A stretch of DNA of 64,000 nt from Diphasiastrum complanatum (GCA_029204225.1 CM055104.1:43987148-44051147); one strand, 5' to 3'. Numbered from the stretch's first letter, positions 1 through 14,410 are shown. Made by a program: numbers and translations. The notes: generated by a model not told the origin, from the sequence alone.

Positions 1-762
1 GAACATGTTCCAGAGAAGAAACAATGTTGGACCTTCAGCTAGTCACAGCAACAGCTCACCAATAGTGGACAGTTCCATGCGCTGCTTCAACTGTCATCAG
101 CAAGGTCACTCTTGGAGGTCATGCCCCAAACCATTGAACAAGCAAATCGTGGCTGCCATTGAAGGATTTGATAGGATGGAGAGAGAGAGGCATTTGATCA
201 AGAAGATGGTGAACAGGATGACGAAGAGGACCCAGAAACGGATTTGACGGAGTCTGACCTGAATGCCTTACAACAGGTAGGGGCACTTGCGGCGTATCGT
301 GAACATCTCATGGCGACTCCTGCGAGAGGATCAAAGTTATTGTACCTGAAAGGCTGTATTCAAGACAGGATCATTTACTTCATGGTAGACTTGGGGGCGT
401 CACATAACTACTTGTCAGAAAAACTGACAAGGGAATTGGACATCCAATGTGAAGAAAATGTGACTCCTATTTGTGTGGAGACTGCGAAAGGTACAATGAC
501 CACTTGCAGATTGGCAACCAACTTACCAATCTCCCTGGGAACCTGGAAGAATCGACTGATGTTCACAATCTTGAAGATGGATGCCTTCGATGCTATTTTG
601 GGATTAAGCTGGTTTAACGAACATGTGGTGGCCTTCTTGGCAAAAGGGGTTAACCTTGTGTTATTATATAATGGTAGGAGACCTTGTGTTGTCAGAGTTG
701 TGCTAGGGGACTAGATAGAAAAGAATGACACAAATGAACTGGAGCCAACCATCCCTCCCAAT

Positions 763-1050
763 AACGAAGGACAACCAACAGTGACAGACCAGCTGACACG
801 GAACCAAATGGAGCCAACATTGCCTACAGTTTCCACATCAAAGGTGAATTCAAGTGCCGATGCAGAGCTCAAGGAGCTCAACTTGTGTGACCAAGCGAAA
901 GCTCACTTATTTAACGAAGGACATCCAACAGTGACAAACCAGCTGACGCGAGGTCAAATGGAGCCAACATTTCCTGCAGTTTCTACATCAGAGGTGAATC
1001 TAAGTGCCGATGCAGAGCTCAAGGAGCTCAACCTGGACGATCAAACAAAA
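763..1050 (+). repeat. Two tandem copies of a 150-bp unit in the Gypsy relic
   Basis: The segment starting AACGAAGGACA(A/T)CCAACAGTGACA at 763 recurs at 913, and both copies run through GCAGAGCTCAAGGAGCTCAAC. The period is 150 bp, a multiple of three, so the duplication also appears as a repeated peptide block (QLTR.QMEPT...SADAELKELNL). The copies differ at roughly one base in ten, so the duplication is not recent. Confidence 0.85.
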
Positions 1051-1431
1051 TATCTAGAGTTCTAGGGGACTCATCCAGACGTGCGACGAAAACGACATAT
1101 CTGAGACTTAAGGGAGCCGTAAGTACCTTTTTATTTCATGTTAATAAAGTAAGCCACATTTCTCATCGAGGAGTGAGCTTCAGTCTAATGTCTAAGTGCA
1201 GCAGCTTTACCCAGGTTTTACGTAAGTGAACTAGATCCACACTTTTCCTGTGCTGGGTGCAAACACAATAATATTACTTCTCTTTACAGTTGGTCTCCTT
1301 TGGCTGGTGAATCAAGCTCGTGCCCTTGTATATGTGAATAAAGTCTGGCCTGTGAATTAAGCCCATGCCATGAGTCTTAGATTCTAGTTTGGCCCTGATG
1401 AGGACATCAACTTTCTCAAACGAGGGGAGGA

Positions 1432-2353
1432 TGTTGTAAAGCTGACTCGGGTGTATCCAGCGTGCCCTGTAAGACTCAAAGGGATGACACTCTCTAAGGT
1501 CCCAGAGCAAGTTAGAATGTCAAGGACTGAGCCTCCGACCTGTGGTGAGCCAGTCAAGTAGTCACAAGTCATGAGCTAGCTCTGGAGCTCGAGTCATGGC
1601 CTAGTCAGGAAAGCAAGTTGATTCGGCCGCCGGGATGGCTTCCGGGACCCATGTCCGGGAGCCAGACTGATTCTGCCAGGCTTGCTAGGCTTAATCAGCA
1701 AAATAAAAACTAAGTCCTAAAAAGCGTGCTTTACCAGAAAGCACTATGTTTCAAACCAGAGGTAGGGGGTGCGCCGAATCACAACAGAACTATAGGGGAA
1801 GTCTGGCAGACAGAAACTTGGGTAGCTCAACTAGCGCCAGGAATCCAGTCGCCAGGTCTCAGCTCCCTCTACCAGCACGAGCCAGGCACAATGCCCAGCA
1901 CGTGTTGGTGGCCCCGAGACCGGTCAATCTATGTATAATGTAATCTCTTTCAAATCTAATAAAATTGATCCTTGGGGATGATTACCATTTCGGTTTCGCC
2001 TCCAGGACTGGTCCAAGTGGAAGGACCCTTACTACAACCTTTTTGCGTCGCTGGCGCATAAGGGTCCCTGTCATCGACATGGGGCTTGCCGCTATGCCAA
2101 TTGGTCAGTTTGGCAACCATTATGCCTTGGATTTCATGTGTGGCTTGTCTTTGTCTTTGGTTACCTTTTGGGGACGGATTCTGAGTTGGCTTTTGGATTG
2201 GTTGGGATTCCAGTTTTCTTAAGTCTGAATGGTCAAGCTTGTTACGTTTCTGAGTTGGCTTTTACGTAAGGGCATGATGGATGAATGTTAGACTTAAGCG
2301 CGTGTTGGGAAAACCGCTCAAGTCTCAGCGCCCTTTGAGGCGCCGGCGCAACA
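1432..2353 (+). repeat. Candidate 3' LTR of the Gypsy relic
   Basis: It starts TGTTGTAAAG straight after a polypurine tract and is proposed to end at GCGCAACA. An AATAAAATTG block near 1959 is a plausible polyadenylation region. The left boundary is well supported. The right boundary is inferred from the TG...CA rule only. Confidence 0.55.
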
Positions 2354-2433
2354 CAGATCCTAACTTCTAACCTACCTTAAAACATCAAAACAAATTCCAT
2401 ATCTATGCTAAATCAACCATCTACATTTACCAT

Positions 2434-4534
<2,101 letters not shown>

Positions 4535-4777
4535 TGTAGAAAAATCAGCATCTACTCTAAGAATGAGATGCAAACTCTAATAGATCAAGTTGATCAAACA
4601 TGAACCAAAACATTAAATAATGTTGTTGTCCATACAATTACAGTAAGCTATTTTATTTCACACGTGTGGATCTGAAAATAACAAATAATGATTATTCTAC
4701 ACATAGAATTGCAAGATATCACAAGTATAGTGCACCAATGGATAGTAGAACCCAAGAGAACCATGTATAAAAATGAG

Positions 4778-4873
<96 letters not shown>

Positions 4874-5176
4874 TTTCTATTCCAACATGTTACGTCTTTA
4901 TATAACAGGTCCAAAACATTAATTTCCACTTGGTTTCTCTCCAAAATGTAAACCCTATTATTTTTGGGACTAGATTCAATGTACCCAACATTCAAATTTG
5001 AATATACTCAAACTCGACTTCTAAGGTTTCCCAAACTTTTCAAAAGTGTTTATTCAAATACTTTTAGACTAATATAACTTTGAAAAGTCAAACTCTAAGT
5101 CTAATATGAAAATTGGCCACAATTGCCAAATATACAAATATGACCAAAATTGACTAAACTAGTTGAATTTCTCACA
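4535..5176 (-). repeat. LTR of the Copia relic
   Basis: In the element's sense it runs from TGTGAGAAATTC (at 5176) to TTTTTCTACA (at 4535), about 642 bp. It carries the palindromic TTTCACACGTGTG block at 4656-4668, which is shared with the LTRs at 38699 and 44475 and with the fragment at 22584. A (GA)n tract sits inside it. Confidence 0.65.
4781..4869. repeat. (GA)n microsatellite inside an LTR
   Basis: About 44 AG units. The related LTR fragment near 22815-22840 has only a short GA-rich stretch at the equivalent place, so this tract appears to have expanded after the copies separated. Confidence 0.95.
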
Positions 5177-6949
5177 CTCTCTCTTCAACTAGTTTTAGCA
5201 TAGACTTTAAAAACACTCCAAGTGAAGTCCTATGCTTCATGAACAAGTCCTTTCCCAATGCTTTGGTGAAGATATCAGCTACACATTCCCTTGAAGACAC
5301 ATGTTGAAGCTCCACCTCCTTTAACATGAGTTGCTTCATCACAAAGTGATATGCCACCTCAATATGACATGAAGAATTAGATAGAATATAAATGAGATGA
5401 TTCTTCCATGACTTTGAACTCTCTGAAAAATTACAGCAACCAAACAATAAATGTGAGTGATAAATCATGGCTTGCTTATATCTTTCCTCTTTGTCCTTTC
5501 TTACCATGTATCCACCATGACACTCCATGAATGAGCCTCCATTTCCATCTTGCCATAAGATGCCATCATCACTTGATAACTTGGAAATGAATGAGTGACA
5601 TAATTAATTTCCAATAGCTTCATTTCCATTAGCAAAATCGCCAAGAATGCTAGTACAAATCCAGCACCAAAATGATGCTCAGCAATGTAGCTAGTTTTAC
5701 TATATCTTGAAAATTTGCAAACATCCACATGAAAATGCTCAAACATGAGATAGAATAAGTAAAGTAGATTTGAACAACACTTCCTTGATACTCCTTTGAC
5801 CTTCCTTGAGTCTTAAACCTGCAAAAACAGATCCATAACATCCTTTCCAATTGACTCTCCTTTGATGCACTTGACTAGCTCCAACTTGCCATCTTTCCTT
5901 TCATGTTGTGAAGCCCTTTGAGATCATCAATTTGATCATCAAAGTCATCGAACAAACTTTGTTTTCCAGATCCACTACTTGCTATAAAATCATGGAAGAA
6001 TCTATCCACTTACATAGCTCCATCTACACAAGAAGATTCACAAAAAGCAAAATGAGTCACTTCCACTTGCTTACCCTTTTCATCATACGTGAGCCTTGAA
6101 GGCATTTGTCTTTCCCTTGGTTCTCCTTGGCTTTTGACTTGATGAAGGTCCATCATCATCACCATCTAAAGTAGAATCCTTTTACATCAACATCAAGAAT
6201 GTTAGATCCATCCACATCAACATCAATAATGCTTGAAGAAACTTTTGGAATATTCCCCTCATAAAAAATGACATCTCTACCAACAATCACTTTCTTTGTA
6301 GAAGGAATGTAAACCTTGTTGGATTTACTCACCTCACTATATCCAAAAAAAATACCTTTCCTTGAAGATGGATCCTCCTTTCTCCTATCATCAAGAGTAA
6401 TGTTGACATAGCATGTGCATCCAAAAGTTCTTAGAAAGTTGACACTCAGCCTCCTCTTGAATAACATCTCAAAAGGTGTCCTTCCATCCAAAATAACATC
6501 TATTGATTCTTCCGATTCTTCAAGCACTGCATGAAGATACATGCAGTGCGTTGGCATGAGAGAAATACAGTTCTCCCATGAGTAATGTCTTGCTTACTAG
6601 CGGATTGTGGATCTTTAGATCCTATGCAGAATTGTCTCGCACGCATGCGGACGCATATTCTGTGCTTTCGTCTTCTTGCTTACTAGCATCAGACTCCTTC
6701 ATGTATATTTTTATCAAGTATCATCCAGACAGTATATAGTCGCCTTGTGTAACTTCTAGATTAGAGTGATTAAACATCTAGAATTACAAGAGTGGCAGAT
6801 AAGCCATGACCTAGACTGTATCTATTGACGTCATGCTATCAGATCAAATATCTGTACTTCTGGGTACTTGCATGATCTTGCTGGTCTATTTTTGGAGTGT
6901 GAGGGTAGAAAAAGGTGTCGCAACGATTTTCGTGTCGCTTCGAGTCGTT

Positions 6950-7092
6950 TGACTTTCTCGTCGTCTGACTTTCTCCTGTTGTATCGCGAAAAATTCTCTT
7001 TCGCGAATCTTTCGTGTTCGTGTCTTTTTGTCAAGGTGTTCGCGAATATTTTTGCTTCGTGTCTTTTGACTTTCGCATTTGCGAACATTTTC
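6950..7092. repeat. TCGCGAA / TTGACTTTC motif cluster in a Copia LTR
   Basis: TCGCGAA occurs at 6984-6990, 7001-7007 and 7040-7046, with related TTTGCGAAC near 7077. These are mixed with repeated TTTGACTTTC and TTCGTGTC words. Such clusters in a U3 region may act as a transcriptional array, but that is inference. Confidence 0.5.
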
Positions 7093-10000
7093 ATCAGGCA
7101 GAGGTTTGAAAGCTAGCAAAGCTTTGGCAATAGAAATGTTTTATTTCTTCAGCTCCCTCTCAAAGCATGATAGCTTGACGACCCCAAGACTGCTCCTCTG
7201 TCTCTCAAAAAGTCCTCTGTCTAGGGCTTTTGTGAAGATGTCAGCAACCATGTCTTTTGTTCCGATGAAGGTGGTCTGCAGCATCTTCTTCTCAATCAGA
7301 TCCCTGGTCAAGTGGTACTTGATCGCGATGTGTTTCGTCCTTGAGTGGAACACATGATCTTTCGTCAGATGTATTGCAGATGTGTTATCTATCTACAAAA
7401 CTAGAGGTTCGTTTCTTGTTTCGTCCAATTCGTCCAGGAACTGCCTAAGCCAAATTATTTTATTGGCCATCTTTGCTGATGCAACATATTCTGCTTCGTA
7501 GGATGATTGAGCCACAATGGTCTACTTCTTGCTGACCCAGAGAACTGTTGCTCCTGACACGATGGTGCATCCTCTTGAAATGCTTTTATAATCGTCTTTG
7601 AGGGATGCCCAACTAGCATCACTGTAGGAAATCATTTTGAATCCTGCATCACGACAATAACACAAGCCATAATCTTTTGTTAATTGAAGATATTGCAAAA
7701 TTTGTTTTGCAATCTTCCAATGTGTTGAGCCTGGATTCGTGTAGAATTGGCTCATCCTGACCACTACATAAGCAATGTCAGGACGTGTATTGTCTGCAAG
7801 GTACATCAGTTAACCTATCAGCTTTCTGTAAGGTGTGAGCTGCTGTTCTCTCTCTCTTCTTCAGTCCTCGGACAATCATCGTTTGTCAGCATCATTCCTG
7901 CAAGCATTGGAATATTTGTTCCTTTGCAATTCAGCATCCCAAAATCCTCTAGGATTTTCTGGGTGTATCTGGACTGGTGAAGGTACAATTTACTTCCCTC
8001 ATAGTCCCTGTCAATTTGCAAGCCAAGATAACACCTGGCTTCTCCCAGATCCACAATTTTGAAATGTTTCGAGATGTCTGTCTTTACTTCAACGATCATC
8101 TTTTCACTCTTGCAGAGTATCAGAGTGTCGTCCACGTATACAACCACAATGATGATTTGCCCATCTCTGACTCTGACGTACACATTGGAATCAGCCAAGA
8201 GTGGCTTGAATCTTAATGATTTCAGGACTTGATCTTCTTCTTGTACCATTGTAGAACTGATTGTTTCAGATCGTAGATAGAGTCTATGCATTCTGTATGC
8301 ATAATCAGGAAGTGGATTCGAGACATATCCTGGGGGTTGATCCATACAGACCTCTTCGTCTAGCTCGCCATGCAAGAAGGCTGTCTTCTCATCCACAATG
8401 TGGATCCTGAGGTCATAAGCAGCTGCATATGCAAATAACAATCGTAGGAATGAATATTTGACAACAGGAGAGAAGGTTTCAGAGTAGTCAATACCATATC
8501 TCTGAGAAAATCCCTTCACTACTAGCCTTGCCTTGTATTTTGAGACATTCCCATCCGGTCCATACTTGAGCTTGAAAACCCATTTGCATTTGACAATCTT
8601 GCGCTTATGTGGTAACGGCTGCAACATCCATACCTGGTTCCTCCTCATGGATTCCATCTCTTCGTTCATGGCTTGGATCCATTTTTCCTTCTCTAGACAT
8701 TCAATCGCTTCCTCAAAAGTCTGTGGTTCGCCACTGAATCCGCAGAATTCTTTAGATGTGGAAGCTGAGCTGCCTGGCGCATATCTTGTTGGCGCTCTTC
8801 GTGGTCTTGTCAAACTTCTAGGAGATCCTCTTGGGACAACAATGCCTTTGCCTTTGTCTACTCTGCTAGGTCCGGAACTATCTTGGTTTACAGAAACTGT
8901 AGCAGTAGGCTGCCTCTCGAATCTTTCATCTTCTGATTCGTCACTCGAGTGTGAAGCGACTCGAAAATCTTCGTTCTTGTGTTCGTCTTCTACTCCCTCT
9001 GTCATTGGTGGCAGGTCATAGTATTGTCTCTCCATAACCTCATAGCTGACAGGATCGTCATTGGCCATTGTCCTGCTCTCATCGAATCTGACATCTCTCA
9101 GTGTTTTCACAATGTTTGTGTCTGGCATGTAGACTCTGTAGTATGACGAATTGTTATCATAACCTACCAGAAATCCTTGTTCGGCTTTGTCATCAAGCTT
9201 CTTTCAAAGCTTATCAAGAATATGTGCATAACCTGCATAGCCAAAGATTTTGATGTGAGACAGGTTGGGCTTTCTACTCCACCATAACTCGTGTGGTGTC
9301 GTGTGAGGGACACCAGACTTCCCTATCCTATTCTGGATGTATGCAGCTGTAAATACTACTTCAGCCCACAGTACCCTTGGAGCTTTTGAGTAGGCCATCA
9401 TGCACTTGGCAGCTTCTATCAGGGTCCTATTCTTTCTTTCTGCAACACCGTTGTGTTGCGGTGTGTAGGCTGCAGCCCTTCTGTGAATGATGCCACGATC
9501 ATTGCAGAAGTCAGCGAAGCAATCGAAATGTATTCATCACCTCGATATGTCCCGATCTGTTTCACTTTGTTGCCTGTGCATCTCTCAACCCAATTCACAT
9601 ATTTTGTGAGTTTATCAAGCGCTTCAGATTTATTCTAAATAAAGTACACTCTGGCAAATTTACTATAATCATCAATGAAGGTTATGTAGTATTTTAAGCC
9701 TCCTATTGGGATCACATTGAAAGGTCCACATATGTTAGAATGCACTAACTCTAGAATCTTGGTCGTTCTGTAGGAGTCTTTGACAAATGGAGTGCGTGAC
9801 ATCTTACCCTTCAGACATGCATCACAGGTGGTCAAACTGGGTGCATTCGAGATGCTGACCCCTGTTATCACTCCATGATGGCTTGCTTGATAAAGTGTCG
9901 TTGAGTTCATGTGGCATAGTCTCCTATGCCACAGAGTGTCTGGCGAATCATCATGAGTTTGATGCACATTATCTGCAGACAGGCGTACCTTCAGGTGATA

Positions 10001-10613
10001 TAGATTACATTTTCTTCTGTCTTGAGTGATCAGGGTACAAGTACTGGCATCAATCACATTGCATGCTTCGTCAGAAAATGTCACATGCATTTTTGCATTA
10101 GCTATTTTTGCCACAGAAAGCAAGTCTTGCTGTAGTGTAGACACGAATAGAACGTCTTCGAGTCGTCTGTCTCTACCATTGTTGTTGAGCCACAGTGAAT
10201 CAATACCGTTCACTTGACGTTTGGATCCATCTCCAAGAACTATGAATCTTTAAGGATCAAAACCATCCTTGTGATAAAGGTGTTCTCTAGCCTCGACTTC
10301 CTCTCGAATCTCGACAATCGCCTTTTCGAGGGTCATGGTAGGATCTTTCGCGATCAGGGTTCTGGTTGTCTGGAAAGATCTGGGTAAGGCTCTCAACAAG
10401 TCAGTGAGCTGCTTCTTAGCTGACACTGCGTTCTCTGCCCCAGAGTTATGTAGAGATTGAAATAGATCATTCATCTTCCTTACAAAAGAAGTGAGGTCTT
10501 TCCCATCCCACTGTAGATTTTTGTCAACTGATCTTTCAGCATCATTATTTGACTTCTTGATTTCGTTTGAAATCTCATGAGCAGTGCATCCCACATCTCC
10601 TTAGCTTTGGAGA

Positions 10614-10618
10614 GTGTA
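10614..10618. repeat. Target-site duplication GTGTA (left)
   Basis: The five bases before the left terminal repeat of the 10619-15723 element match GTGTA at 15724-15728. Both copies lie within the gag region of Copia F, so the element inserted there. Confidence 0.85.
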
Positions 10619-11503
10619 TGTAGCGCAGGCATCCCAAAGGGAGCCAGGAACCACAACTTAGCTTCCCAGCCTTCAACTCTTGCCATCCGAACCCACTTGA
10701 CATACAAGCAGCCAACTCGCCAACAACGATCAGACTTAACCAACTTGAAGTTCCGAGGACCAACATTGAGATCCAACCCGGCGCCATGCCAGATCGGGGG
10801 TCCCGATGTGGGTGACTTCCCTCCAAGCAAGCCGCCCGACATACATCAAACTTAACCAACTCGAAGCTTCGTTACAAACGAGTAACATCCATTCCAAGCA
10901 AGCGGTCTGACTTACATCAGACTTAACCAACTGAAAGCTTCGTCACGAGCGCTGGAAGCCAACCTGGCGCCTCGCCAGACTGGACAGCCATAAACAGGTA
11001 ACATCCACCCAAGCAAGCCATCCAACTCAGCCGACAGGTTAGAGCCCGTTCCCCAAGAGCTTAACCCATTCACGTTCATGCAAGGCACACTTAGAACCAC
11101 AAGCCGCGACAGATATGGAAACAACCAGTTCCTGGACCAAATGGTCCCGACAGCATACCGCTGGCGCCACGGACCGAATGGTCCCGACGGCATACCGCTG
11201 GCGTCCCGGGATACGACCCTCAGCTATGTGCCAAGTTAAAAATTTTGAAAGCGGCCTTACAACTGGCGCTTTTACCGAACACTGAAACCCAGAAGGTAAT
11301 CAGAGTCAGTTTGAGGAAAATCCCACTTTATTGATAAATCTGAGAAGGTTACATTTCAAGTGTGTGACCGACCCTAGTCTCCGGGGCGCTAGCATGCCAA
11401 GGCGAGAGCCATGACAACATTCCAGCAAGGGAGGCTGAGACTTGGTTGGAGCTCGCCCTGAGTCGCAACCCGCACTCCCCTATAGTATTGGTGTGATTCG
11501 GCA
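10619..11503 (-). repeat. Left terminal repeat (3' LTR side)
   Basis: It matches 14492-15376 almost base for base, from TGTAGCGCAGG to GTGTGATTCGGCA. At its inner edge it abuts the LINE-derived open frame, whose last codons and stop are supplied by the repeat. Confidence 0.9.
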
Positions 11504-12424
11504 ATCGATGGCTGGTTGCAGGAGCCGTTTCCTGTGCTCGGAAAGGGCTGGGCATGACAAGAGCAAATGCCCTATACAGTCCCCCTTCCCATCTTCCCCA
11601 CACATAACGCAAGTGTCCCGGATACACGGATCAGCAATGCCGAACCGGATGGCACGTTGGTTAAGTACCAGCCCTCCCATCCTTAGAAGCGCAAGCAGTC
11701 TAAGGCCACGGTTAACTTTGTTCCCCTTCAACCCCCCTCGGGCTAGGTATTTCCTAGAGGCCAAAAAACCGTGTTTGATATAGTTGGAGAGGCCGATGCT
11801 CCCGCGTTGTATGTCCCATCGGTCCCACGTGCTCATCTTTACCCCCTTCTCGTTCCTTTGCCCCTTCGAGGTAAACTTGTTCATCCAATTACTCGTGCGT
11901 TGGAGCCAGGTCCATTTGGATCCCGACTTAAAAGCGACTTTTGGAGAGCTAGCCACCAGTAGTGGCGCCCAAGTATGAAGCGAGGGTAACTTATTCAGGA
12001 TCCGGATGCGGTGCGAGGCAAAGGACGCCGCGAGAGGGGGGATATTGAACTCACGACAAATGACTGAGGAACACACAGACGTGGATTTTCCGGCCTTCCC
12101 CAACGTCCATTTTACAGCGGTATTGATGATGCCTTGGAGGGAGTTAAAAGACTTTTGATCGTGCATTCCAAAGAGCTCAGCACCGAAAGCAAGAACTGGA
12201 GCCAACACCACCTTAATGAGGAGGATTCTCGAGTTCATCAGGACTTTTCTGGAGACCAGAAGATGTCTCATGCCATTCAGTGCTTTCAACCCAGAGGCAT
12301 GTCTATCTTTGATCGCCTCCCTAATGTTCCAATCTGGGGTCAGTATGACCCCCAAATATTTATAACTCTGGCACTGCTGCAACTGTGTGATCATGACTTG
12401 GCACTTGTCATACCCGAAGTCCAT
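11480..12424 (-). CDS. Captured LINE reverse-transcriptase C-terminal tail
   Basis: This 314-residue open frame has a YKYLGVILTPDWN segment typical of the thumb region after the LINE reverse-transcriptase palm. It continues with an alpha-helical segment and a C-terminal zinc finger (CVMC...GHLLLSC, residues about 279-297), as in the zf-RVT domain of plant non-LTR elements. The catalytic (F/Y)xDD region is not present. The same frame continues open upstream of the first ATG to about 12485 (KQTRRDSSDAWE), where it meets a stop. The final residues CRITPIL and the stop codon are read from the LTR. The frame has the same orientation as the LTR element. No promoter or start is evident, and it may never be translated. 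Confidence 0.7.
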   Translation of the reverse strand: MDFGYDKCQVMITQLQQCQSYKYLGVILTPDWNIREAIKDRHASGLKALNGMRHLLVSRKVLMNSRILLIKVVLAPVLAFGAELFGMHDQKSFNSLQGIINTAVKWTLGKAGKSTSVCSSVICREFNIPPLAASFASHRIRILNKLPSLHTWAPLLVASSPKVAFKSGSKWTWLQRTSNWMNKFTSKGQRNEKGVKMSTWDRWDIQRGSIGLSNYIKHGFLASRKYLARGGLKGNKVNRGLRLLALLRMGGLVLNQRAIRFGIADPCIRDTCVMCGEDGKGDCIGHLLLSCPALSEHRKRLLQPAIDCRITPIL

Positions 12425-12485
12425 CTCCCACGCATCCGAACTATCTCTTCGCGTTTGTTTGAAGCACCATGTCCATCGCGCAAAA

Positions 12486-13540
12486 CTTGACTTTCACAAT
12501 TCCATCACTGGTTAGTTGCCTCACAGTCAAAACAAGAAGTGTACATCGAGCTTGGCTTCAAGTAGCTCTCTTTGATTCAGAAACATGCACCCAGAGTTTG
12601 CACTAATCCGATCTCAACGCGAACTGTCCCTTAGCGTCCGTTCGAAATACCAAGTCTCTCATGCAAGACTCAACTTTCACAGTTCCTTCATTGATCAGCT
12701 GCCTTACACGTAACACAAGCCAGCGTACTCATATGTTTCCTCATCATTGCTGGTCCAGAGAAAGCCTATAACAAACTTTCCTTTCCACAACAAAAACTTG
12801 TCAACTTATTAGGTCCAAAGTTCGCCAGTCTCCTCGTGTGAGTATGGTTAGGTCACCTTGAATTTGCCCCCATTTTGATCAACTTTAACTCAAAATTTGC
12901 CCCAAGAGAGAGGTGTGTGTGATAGTTCCCCTCCACTTAATAAATCAGCTGATCGGACTTTAGAGTAGAGTTCTTCGGACAAAAAGCCTTTCCAACACTT
13001 TGCTTCCCATCTGCTAGGATTATGGCTCGATCCAACTTGTTGCCAATCTCTGAAGAGGATCCTAGTCTTTTCCCCTTTGAGGAAAAACCCAACTGATATT
13101 GGATATCACCCATGCTCAGTGAGTTTCAGTTCCGAAGGTGGCCGTCCCAAAATGAAGACCAACTGCTCCATAGAAGATCTCCCCTGAAATTGCCCTTTCC
13201 AATTTTTGACTTCCTGCTTGCGTCTGGTGGGCGTTGTCGCAAATGAAACTAACCCAAGAAATAGACTAGCCATCCGTCCTTTGCAAACATTGAGTCGTTT
13301 CGTTGTCGTTCACGTGTGAGTACTTAAACTGCAAATCCGCCCCACAGATTCTGTAGTCCTCTTTGTTTGATGGTATCAGCCTTCAAAAGAAAAGGTTCCT
13401 TCTCGAGCCATCAGCTCCTTGTATCACAAGCAATCATGCAAACCAGGCAAAGCACGAGTACTAAGACTCACCACGAATACATACAAGTAAGACACTCAGG
13501 CAAGTTCACTAACAAGTAACAAAGACAAGGTCCCCCTTTG
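12486..13540 (-). other. Interior of the non-autonomous element without clear genes
   Basis: No convincing coding. An imperfect internal repeat occurs: the block around 12478-12535 (ACTTTCACAATTCCATCACTG) recurs diverged at 12668-12715 (ACTTTCACAGTTCCTTCATTG). Confidence 0.5.
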
Positions 13541-13629
13541 AGATGGTCCTGCCAACGGACCTTTGCCTGGCCGCGCCCATACAAATCGATCACAGAATCA
13601 GCCCACATAGGACACCCCTCCAACCATAC

Positions 13630-14410
13630 GTGCTTTCACCATTAAGCAGCACATTGCCTCAGTCACGCCCCACCACTTTTTGGTCGATAGCCCTTATAGC
13701 TAAACGATCGGCAACTAACCTTGAATATACCACCCCCGTGGACGCACCCGTGCTTTCACCGTTAGGCAGCACATTGCCTCAGTAACGCCCCCACCAAATC
13801 TAGTCGATAGCCCTTATAGCTAAACGATCGACAGCGTACCCCCCAATCGTGGACGCACCCGTGCTTTCACCGTTAGGCAGCACATTGCCTCAGTCACGCC
13901 CCACCACTTTTTGGTCGATAGCCCTTATAGCTAAACGAATGGCAGCTATCCTTGAATATACCACCCCCGTGGACGCACCCGTGCTTTCACCATTAGGCAG
14001 CACATTGCCACAGTAACGCCCCCACCAAATTTAGTCGATAGCCCTTATAGCTAAACGATCGGCAGCATACCACCCAAATCGTGGACGCACTCGTGCTTTC
14101 ACCGTTAGGCAGCACATTGCCTCAGTAACGCCCCCACCAAATTTGGTCGATAGCCCTTATAGCTAAACGAACGGTGGTCATCGTGAATATGTCACCCCGC
14201 ACCCCACAAGGCACAGACCGTGCTTACACCATCCTAATGGCAGCACATTGCCTCATCTGTCCTACGTGCAGACGGCGCCAGGCCCGAACCGCGGAAACTG
14301 ACCGTGCTTACACCTCAAGGGCAGCACTTTGACTCATCAAGCCCCCGTCCTGCCAACCACCCCGACCGTGGACGCACCCGTGCTTACACTGTGGGCAGCA
14401 CCTTGCACAA
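13630..14410 (-). repeat. Tandem array (about 110-120 bp units) in the element's leader
   Basis: The word TGCTTTCACC followed by AGGCAGCACATTGCC begins units at about 13631, 13751, 13862, 13982 and 14094. Three more degenerate units (TGCTTACACC) begin near 14220, 14303 and 14382. Each regular unit also holds GTCGATAGCCCTTATAGCTAAACG. Spacing alternates near 120 and 111 bp. The array sits just inside the primer-binding site, so it would be transcribed as an untranslated leader. Confidence 0.9.

Larger units (their letters stand above)
1..2353 (+). mobile_element. Ty3/Gypsy LTR element fragment (gag end, protease, 3' LTR)
   Basis: The left part encodes a CX2CX4HX4C zinc knuckle (CFNCHQQGHSWRSC, near 84-125), typical of the Gag nucleocapsid end. 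It is followed at 244-714 by a retropepsin-like domain with a DxGAS-type active-site region (near 388-405) and an ILGLSWF segment, as in plant Gypsy proteases. A polypurine tract (AGGGGAGGA, 1423-1431) directly precedes a candidate 3' LTR. The LTR resembles that of the non-autonomous element at 10619-15723, sharing TGTTGTAAAGCT, GTGCTTTACCAG and GCCGAATCACA blocks in the same order, so the two belong to one LTR family. It is a broken relic, entered from the left window edge, and no reverse transcriptase or integrase is recognisable. Confidence 0.75.
4535..6560 (-). mobile_element. Copia relic (same lineage as the young element at 38699)
   Basis: Reading the minus strand, 6159-6557 encodes an integrase C-terminal segment (FGCTCYVNITLDDR, then GYSEVSKSNKVYIPSTKK) closely matching the young element at 38699-45129. 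The stretch 5172-5300 encodes a Copia RNase H end (VELQHVSSRECVADIFTKAL). The candidate 3' LTR lies at 4535-5176. The element is fragmentary, with several breaks and only part of pol recognisable, and is clearly older than the element at 38699. Confidence 0.8.
6561..10618 (-). mobile_element. Copia element F, larger part (pol and gag end)
   Basis: On the minus strand, 10250-10618 encodes the C-terminal half of Gag (AKEMWDALL then RALPRSF). The segment 9635-10213 encodes the GAG-pre-integrase and integrase start, and 9204-9401 more integrase. The segment 7818-8800 encodes reverse transcriptase (CKWVFKLKYGPDGNVSKYKARLV; YVDDTLIL), and 7141-7806 encodes RNase H ending in a VADIFTKAL motif. The stretch 6561-7140 is probably its 3' LTR. 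It is a broken relic with several breaks. The remaining gag start lies at 15729-16080, beyond an inserted element. Confidence 0.85.

Noticed and set aside
8533-9021. 162-codon plus-strand frame
   Set aside because: Antisense to Copia F reverse transcriptase.
13630-14410. CRISPR-like array
   Set aside because: The repeats are contiguous 111-120 bp tandem units in a plant retroelement, without short repeats and unique spacers.
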